From: an uncultured Garciella sp.
GTDB lineage: Bacteria > Bacillota > Clostridia > Eubacteriales > Garciellaceae
Assembly (NCBI GenBank): GCA_900555725.1
Contig: USMD01000062.1
Span: forward strand, 1-11,944
Direction: 5' to 3'
Length of the DNA stretch: 11,944 nucleotides
Shown here: positions 6,894 through 11,944 of the stretch, in pieces
Position numbering within the stretch: the first letter of the stretch is position 1
Layout of the letters: every line of letters starts with the position of its first letter
Made by a program: the position numbers and the translations under genes
Notes under the pieces: generated by a model
What the model was told of the DNA's origin: nothing
What the model saw: the letters and a program-made list of their open reading frames with translations, nothing else
Database searches by the model: none

Positions 6894-7004
6894 TCTGATT
6901 TAAACCCCCATAAACAGAGTTCTTGGCTTCAGATGGAGTTTTTACTCCAACTGAAGCTTGGAAATCATTATCCAGGGAGATACCGGCAGATAGTCATCGG
7001 ATAA
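6894..7004. other. Array of three hairpins; possible structured ncRNA or relic repeat
   Basis: This non-coding stretch folds into three successive hairpins. (a) 6894-6902 with 6911-6918: TCTG-A-TTTA against TAAACAGA, one bulged A, loop AACCCCCA. (b) 6926-6957: GCTTCAG, A, TGGAGT, loop TTTT, ACTCCA, A, CTGAAGC, which is 13 pairs with a single A-A mismatch. (c) 6968-6973 TTATCC with 6999-7004 GGATAA, plus an inner GAT/ATC pair. It ends one base before the uvrB -35 box, so it is upstream of, not in, that transcript. No ORF with codon bias is present. The 6840-6888 hairpin would suit as terminator for a - strand RNA. I do not recognise an Rfam family; a relic end of an IS200/IS605-type element is another possibility. 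Confidence 0.55.
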
Positions 7005-7005
7005 A

Positions 7006-7034
7006 TTGACACTTATTTTCAGAAATAGTATAAT
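7006..7034 (+). promoter_or_regulatory. Consensus sigma-A promoter P1 of uvrBA
   Basis: TTGACA at 7006-7011 and TATAAT at 7029-7034, both perfect, with the optimal 17-base spacer. The predicted start site (about 7041) falls inside the LexA box, as expected for a strong promoter held off by LexA. The leader to uvrB would be about 165 bases. Confidence 0.88.
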
Positions 7035-7038
7035 GAGA

Positions 7039-7052
7039 CGAACATATGTTTT
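7039..7052 (+). promoter_or_regulatory. LexA (SOS) box of uvrBA
   Basis: CGAACATATGTTTT fits the B. subtilis LexA consensus CGAACRNRYGTTYC at 13 of 14 positions; the mismatch is the final base. It begins 5 bases after the P1 -10 box and covers the start site, so bound LexA would block transcription. uvrB is a known LexA target in B. subtilis and other bacteria. Confidence 0.85.
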
Positions 7053-7079
7053 AGAAAGATTAAAATATTATGTAAACCT

Positions 7080-7116
7080 AACTTTTCTATGTTATAATGA
7101 TAAAATGTAGAAAGTT
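7080..7116 (+). promoter_or_regulatory. Candidate promoter P2 within an inverted repeat
   Basis: TGTTATAAT at 7090-7098 is an extended -10 with a perfect TATAAT; the -35 region is weak. It is flanked by AACTTTTCTA (7080-7089) and TAGAAAGTT (7108-7116), a 9-pair inverted repeat with one bulged T. The repeat could be an operator or an RNA hairpin in the P1 transcript. A start here would lie beyond the LexA box and could supply basal expression. Confidence 0.45.
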
Positions 7117-7135
7117 TTATTTAGGGATAATCGGG

Positions 7136-7144
7136 TGGTATACT
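7136..7144 (+). promoter_or_regulatory. Candidate extended -10 (P3) upstream of uvrB
   Basis: TGGTATACT gives TGN plus TATACT, 60 bases before the uvrB ATG. No -35 is evident. This is a weak call from pattern alone. Confidence 0.3.
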
Positions 7145-7159
7145 AAATAACTTTATCTG

Positions 7160-7173
7160 TTGTGCTAGCACAA
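7160..7173. promoter_or_regulatory. 14-bp perfect palindrome before uvrB
   Basis: TTGTGCTAGCACAA is identical to its own reverse complement. It lies in the uvrB leader, 31 bases before the ATG and about 18 before the ribosome site. It could be an operator for a dimeric regulator or a small RNA hairpin (5-bp stem, CTAG loop). It does not match the LexA consensus. Confidence 0.5.
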
Positions 7174-7204
7174 TGGATTAACTTTAGAAATAGGTGGTGA
7201 GAAA

Positions 7205-9184
7205 ATGGGAAAATTTCAAGTGGTCTCAGAATATACACCCCAAGGGGATCAGCCCCAAGCAATTGAGGCTTTAAGCAAGGGGATTTTAGGTGGGAAAAAA
7301 TTTCAAACCCTTTTGGGGGTTACCGGTTCCGGAAAAACCTATACCATGGCAAAGGTGATTGAAAAGGTTCAAAAGCCTACTTTAGTAATCGCCCATAATA
7401 AGACCTTGGCAGCCCAATTGGCTAGTGAGTTTAGGGAATTTTTTCCCAATAATGCCGTAGAATATTTTGTTAGTTATTATGATTATTATCAACCGGAGGC
7501 CTATGTGGCTAGTTCGGATACTTATATAGAAAAGGATGCTTCTGTAAATGACGAAATAGACAAGCTAAGGCACTCCGCTACCGCAGCCCTTTTTGAAAGA
7601 AAAGATGTAATTATTGTAGCCAGTGTGTCTTGTATCTATGGCTTAGGAGACCCAATTGATTATGAAAATCTAGTGGTTTCCCTAAGACCCGGGATGGAAA
7701 AGGATCGTGATGAGGTCATTAGAAAGCTTATTGATATCCAATATATGAGAAACGATGTGAATTTCACTCGGGGAACCTTTCGAGTTCGAGGGGATGTATT
7801 GGAAATCTTCCCTGCTTCTTCTTCAGAACGCGCTATCCGTGTAGAGTTTTTTGGAGATGAAGTAGATAGAATTACCGAAATAGATGTTTTAACTGGTGAG
7901 ATTGTAGGAATACGAAATCATGTTTCTATTTTTCCAGCATCCCACTATGCAACTTCTCCAGAGAAGTTGGAATCAGCTATTAAAAGTATAGAAGAGGAAT
8001 TACAAAAAAGACACCAAGAGTTAATTTCAGAAGGGAAGTTATTAGAAGCTCAAAGAATTTTACAAAGAACCAATTTTGATATTGAGATGTTAAAAGAAAT
8101 GGGATATTGTAATGGAATTGAAAATTATTCTAGGCATATTAGTAATCGCCCTCCAGGAAGCCCTCCATTTACCCTAATTGATTACTTTCCAAGGGACTTT
8201 TTAATGATGATAGATGAGTCCCATGTAACCATACCCCAGGTAAGGGGAATGTATGCTGGGGACCATTCTAGAAAAAAATCTTTAGTAGATTATGGCTTTC
8301 GACTACCTTCTGCCTATGATAACCGTCCCTTAACCTTTGAGGAATTTGAAGGTCATATCCATCAAATCGTTTTTGTATCTGCTACCCCAGGTCCATACGA
8401 AAAAGAACATAGTGAGCAGGTAGTAGAGCAAATTATTCGTCCTACTGGACTATTGGATCCAGAAATTATGGTGAAACCTATTAAAGGGCAAATAGACGAT
8501 TTAGTTGGGGAAATTCATCAAAGAACAGAGAAAAAACAAAGGGTATTGGTGACCACTTTAACCAAAAAGATGGCAGAGGATTTAACCAATTATTTAAGGG
8601 AAGTGGATATTAAGGTAAAATATCTTCATTCAGATATAGATACCATAGAAAGAATGGAGATTATCAGAGATTTACGTTTAGGAACCTTTGATGTTTTAGT
8701 AGGAATCAACTTACTAAGAGAAGGACTTGATTTACCGGAAGTAGGCTTGGTTGCCATATTAGATGCAGATAAAGAAGGATTTCTACGTTCAGAGACTTCT
8801 TTAATTCAGACCATTGGTAGAGCTGCCCGCAATGCCGAGGGGAAAGTCATCATGTATGCAGATCAGATTACTTCTTCCATGGAAAGAGCAATAAACGAGA
8901 CCAATCGTAGAAGACAATTACAAAAAGAATTTAATGAAAAGCATGGAATTATACCAAAAACCATACGTAAAAAGATTTATGATGTGATTGAAGCAACTAA
9001 GGTGGCAGAAGAGGCTGAAAAATATGGAATCAAGAAACCAGTAGAAAAAATGAGCAGGCAGGATATGATAGAATTGATTCAAAAATTAGAAGCAGAAATG
9101 CAAGAGTCAGCCAAGAATTTACAGTTTGAACGGGCTGCCGAGCTTAGGGATAAAATACAGCAATTAAAAGAAGAGAAGATATAA
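7205..9184 (+). CDS. uvrB: UvrB, excinuclease ABC subunit B
   Basis: 659-residue full-length UvrB (B. subtilis about 661). It is the helicase-fold subunit that UvrA loads onto damaged DNA, verifies the lesion and recruits UvrC. Motifs in order: Walker A GVTGSGKT (38-45); the aromatic beta-hairpin that inserts between DNA strands, [11 protein letters not shown] (91-101); Walker B DESH (337-340); SATPG (392-396); motif V region [14 protein letters not shown] (499-512); motif [11 protein letters not shown] (535-543); and the C-terminal UVR domain (about 624-659) for contact with UvrC. The ribosome site GGTGGTGA at 7193-7200 precedes the ATG. uvrA starts 13 bases after the stop, so the two are co-transcribed. 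Upstream lie a consensus promoter and a LexA box, indicating SOS induction. Confidence 0.98.
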   Translation: MGKFQVVSEYTPQGDQPQAIEALSKGILGGKKFQTLLGVTGSGKTYTMAKVIEKVQKPTLVIAHNKTLAAQLASEFREFFPNNAVEYFVSYYDYYQPEAYVASSDTYIEKDASVNDEIDKLRHSATAALFERKDVIIVASVSCIYGLGDPIDYENLVVSLRPGMEKDRDEVIRKLIDIQYMRNDVNFTRGTFRVRGDVLEIFPASSSERAIRVEFFGDEVDRITEIDVLTGEIVGIRNHVSIFPASHYATSPEKLESAIKSIEEELQKRHQELISEGKLLEAQRILQRTNFDIEMLKEMGYCNGIENYSRHISNRPPGSPPFTLIDYFPRDFLMMIDESHVTIPQVRGMYAGDHSRKKSLVDYGFRLPSAYDNRPLTFEEFEGHIHQIVFVSATPGPYEKEHSEQVVEQIIRPTGLLDPEIMVKPIKGQIDDLVGEIHQRTEKKQRVLVTTLTKKMAEDLTNYLREVDIKVKYLHSDIDTIERMEIIRDLRLGTFDVLVGINLLREGLDLPEVGLVAILDADKEGFLRSETSLIQTIGRAARNAEGKVIMYADQITSSMERAINETNRRRQLQKEFNEKHGIIPKTIRKKIYDVIEATKVAEEAEKYGIKKPVEKMSRQDMIELIQKLEAEMQESAKNLQFERAAELRDKIQQLKEEKI

Positions 9185-9197
9185 TGGGAGTGAAACA

Positions 9198-11907
9198 ATG
9201 GCAAAGAACAAAATTATTATACATGGAGCAAGGGAAAATAATCTAAAAAATTTCCATTTAGAGATTCCTAGGGATCAATTTATTGTTCTTACGGGATTAA
9301 GTGGTTCTGGAAAATCTACTTTAGCTTTTGATACCATTTATGCAGAGGGACAAAGAAGATATGTGGAATCCCTTTCTGCCTATGCAAGACAATTTTTAGG
9401 GCAAATGGATAAGCCCAATGTAGATTATATTGAAGGATTGTCTCCGGCTATATCCATTGAACAGAAGAGTACGAATAATAACCCCCGTTCTACTGTAGGA
9501 ACGGTTACGGAAATTTATGATTATTTACGGCTACTTTTTACAAGAATTGGAATTCCCCATTGTCCCAAGTGTGGAAAGGAAATTAGTCAGCAGACCATTG
9601 ATCAAATGGTAGATGGTGTTATGGAATTAGGAGAGGGTACCAAAATTCAATTGTTAGCACCTATTGTTTCTGGGCGAAAGGGACAACATGTAAAATTATT
9701 AGATCAAATACGAAAAAGTGGATTTGTACGGGTAAGGGTAGATGGAGAAATTCGAGATTTAGGGGAAGAAATTTCCCTAGAAAAAAATAAAAAACATACC
9801 ATTGAGGTAGTAGTGGATCGACTTAAGGTAAAGGAAGGAATCCAAAAACGTCTTACTGATTCCATTGAAACGGTAATGGATTTAAGTGGAGGAATCCTAT
9901 TGGTGGATGTTATAGGGGGAGAGGAACTTTTTTTTAGTCAGAATTTTGCCTGTATTGATTGCGGGATTGGCTTAGAAGAAATGTCTCCTAGAAACTTTTC
10001 TTTTAATAGTCCTTACGGAAAATGTCCTACCTGTGATGGAATTGGAACCCTATTAAGGATAGATCCCAACCTTGTGATTCCGGACCCTTCTAAAAGTATA
10101 GTAGAGGGAGGCTTAGAGCCTTGGGAGAATCTAAAAGAGGATTCCTGGTATTATAGTTTGCTAAGGGCAGTATCAAAACACTATGGCTTTAGTTTAAATA
10201 CTCCTATTAAAGATTTAGATAAAGATCTCATTGATATTATTCTTTATGGAACAAAGGGAGAAAGAATCAAAGTTCAATATGCAAAAGAGAGTAGAAAAGG
10301 AGAATATTTAGTTGCCTACGAAGGGATCATTCATAATTTACAGAGAAGGTACAATGAAACTAGTTCTCAAACAATGCGTTCATACTTTGAAAGATATATG
10401 AGTATGGATCCCTGTCCTACTTGCCGTGGCAGTAGGCTTAAAAAAGAAAGTCTTGCTGTTACCATTAACGATAAAAATATAGCCCAAGTTTCTGAACTTT
10501 CCATTCATAAAATTCTTGATTTTTTAAAAAATCTTACTTTAAGTGAAAAAAATAGAATGATTGCAGATCAAATTCTAAAGGAATTGCGAGCAAGGCTACA
10601 ATTTTTGATGGATGTAGGCTTAGACTATTTAACTCTTTCCCGTTCTGCTGGTACGTTGTCTGGGGGAGAGTCCCAACGAATTCGCCTTGCTACCCAGATC
10701 GGTTCAGGCCTTGTGGGAGTTATTTATATTTTAGATGAACCCAGCATTGGTTTACATCAAAGGGATAATGAAAAACTATTAAATGCCCTAAGAGAACTTA
10801 CAGATTTAGGAAATACTCTTCTTGTGGTAGAACATGATGAAGACACCATGTATGCTGCGGATCAAATCATAGATATCGGTCCTGGAGCAGGGGCTCATGG
10901 AGGTTATGTGGTAGCCCAGGGAACGGCAGAGGAAATTATTAAAAATGAAAATTCTATTACTGGGCAGTATTTAAGTGGAAAAAGATTCATTCCTATACCA
11001 GATGTACGTAGAAAGCCCAATGGAAAGTACATTGAAGTAATAGGGGCAAGGGAAAATAATTTAAAAGATATAAATGTAAAATTTCCTTTGGGAGTCTTTA
11101 CCTGCGTAACAGGAGTATCAGGTTCAGGAAAGAGTACTTTGGTAAATGATATATTGTATCGGGGCATTTCCAAAGAGCTTTATCATTCTAAGGAGCGGCC
11201 AGGAGATCATGATAAAATAAAGGGAATTAAATATATTGACAAGATTATTAATATTGATCAATCTCCTATTGGAAGGACTCCCCGTTCTAATCCAGCCACC
11301 TATACGGGAACTTTTGATCTGATTCGGGATTTATTTTCCCAAACTTCTGAAGCCAAAGCTAGGGGATATCAAAAAGGACGCTTTAGCTTCAATGTAAAGG
11401 GTGGACGGTGTGAAGCCTGTTCAGGGGATGGAATCATAAAGATTGAAATGCAGTTTTTATCTGATGTCTATGTACCTTGTGAGGTATGTAAAGGAAAAAG
11501 GTATAATCGAGAAACTTTGGAGATTAAATACAAAGGGAAAAATATTGCGGATGTTTTAGATATGACAGTAGAAGAAGCATTAGAGTTCTTTGAAAATATA
11601 CCAAAAATTAAACACAAGCTGCAAACTTTGTATGACGTAGGTTTGGGTTATGTTAAATTGGGACAACCTTCTACCCAGTTGTCTGGGGGAGAAGCCCAGA
11701 GAATTAAATTAGCAACTGAGTTAAGTAAAAGAAGTACAGGAAAGACTCTTTATATTTTAGATGAGCCTACTACCGGTCTTCATTTTGCCGACGTGCATAA
11801 ATTAACAGGGCTCATTGATCGGCTAGCAGAAGGCGGAAATACTATTGTGATTATTGAGCATAATTTAGATGTGATTAAAAGGGCGGATTATATTATTGAC
11901 TTAGGAC
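9198..11907 (+). CDS. uvrA: UvrA, excinuclease ABC subunit A (3' end missing)
   Basis: 903 complete codons are open from the ATG to the adapter junction at 11907/11908, with no stop or frameshift. Bacterial UvrA is about 940-955 residues, so roughly 40 C-terminal residues lie outside. It is a dimeric ABC-type ATPase that scans DNA for helix distortion and hands the site to UvrB. Nucleotide-binding domain 1: Walker A GLSGSGKS (33-40), signature LSGGESQR (487-494), Walker B ILDEP (511-515). Domain 2: GVSGSGKS (639-646), LSGGEAQR (828-835), ILDEP (853-857). Zinc modules: CIDC (252-255) with CPTC (276-279), and CEAC (738-741) with CEVC (761-764). Extra CxxC pairs lie at 122-125 and 406-409. GGGAGTGA at 9186-9193 is the ribosome site. 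The apparent Pro codon at 11907-11909 spans genome and adapter. Confidence 0.98.
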
Positions 11908-11944
11908 CTGTCTCTTATACACATCTCCGAGCCCACGAGACAGG
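11908..11944. other. Nextera i7 adapter, reverse complement (artefact)
   Basis: Positions 11908-11941 are the exact reverse complement of the 34-base adapter seen at 14-47. The last three bases, AGG, match the start of the reverse complement of the index at 6-13 (AGGCAGAA), so the same index is on both ends. Genomic sequence ends at 11907 and no coding claim should cross it. Confidence 0.98.

Noticed and set aside
6943..7011. - strand open frame ending in the 13-pair hairpin, suggesting a transposase tail
   Set aside because: Only about 22 codons of unremarkable sequence, with no match I recognise; kept only as a hint in the hairpin-array entry.
7033..7110. Possible 25-codon leader peptide (MRRTYVLERLKYY...)
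   Set aside because: Its ATG overlaps the -10 box upstream of the predicted start site, and no ribosome site precedes it.
7131..7144. TCGGGTGGTA resembling the T-box antiterminator core
   Set aside because: No specifier stem, no ACCGCG continuation and no terminator; uvrB is not a T-box-regulated gene.
6813..7204. Intact insertion sequence or riboswitch in the 392-base gap
   Set aside because: No transposase gene, no target duplication, and no match to a riboswitch class I know; the hairpins lie upstream of the promoter.
10904..11173. - strand open frame of 89 codons inside uvrA
   Set aside because: It is a shadow of a strongly conserved part of UvrA covering the second Walker A.
11850..11944. 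UvrA ending in a novel C-terminus
   Set aside because: The residues after Gly903 are translated adapter.

Overview
The window is AT-rich DNA with strong Shine-Dalgarno sites, short intergenic gaps and sigma-A-type promoters. It encodes typical low-GC Firmicute proteins (FtsEX, S41 protease, MinJ-like protein, UvrBA, bacteriohemerythrin). A Clostridia-type anaerobe or facultative anaerobe fits best; genus is not assigned. All genes are on the + strand except one membrane-protein gene.

The two ends are not genomic. Bases 1-47 and 11908-11944 are Nextera/Illumina i7-side adapter in inverted orientation, and both carry the same index. The biological sequence is therefore 48-11907, and it looks like one tagmented fragment read end to end. 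uvrA is cut by the right end, about 40 codons before its usual stop.

Region 1 (about 104-5590) is a cell-envelope and division block. ftsE and ftsX overlap and are followed by a secreted coiled-coil M23 (LytM-type) endopeptidase, the likely hydrolase that FtsEX controls. A strong terminator follows, then a new promoter, then an S41/Ctp PDZ protease and a polytopic membrane protein with a C-terminal PDZ domain that resembles MinJ. The order ftsE-ftsX-ctp-minJ-like-uvrB-uvrA parallels the Bacillus subtilis ftsEX-ctpB-swrA-minJ-uvrBA neighbourhood as I remember it.

Region 2 (about 5614-6890) holds a divergent pair. On the - strand is a rhomboid-fold membrane protein that appears to lack the catalytic serine and histidine. 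On the + strand is a single-domain bacteriohemerythrin with a Gln where one iron-ligand His is expected. A hairpin with U-tracts on both strands ends the region.

Region 3 (6890-7204) is a dense non-coding interval. It has three consecutive hairpins (one with a CCCCC loop, one a 13-pair stem), then a consensus promoter with a LexA box over its start site, two weaker extended -10 candidates, and a 14-bp perfect palindrome just before uvrB.

Region 4 (7205-11907) is uvrB-uvrA, the nucleotide-excision-repair damage-recognition operon, evidently under SOS control. I found no complete mobile element, CRISPR array, tRNA or rRNA. The most interesting unexplained signal is the hairpin array at 6894-7004; the most notable protein oddities are the degenerate rhomboid and the hemerythrin ligand substitution.
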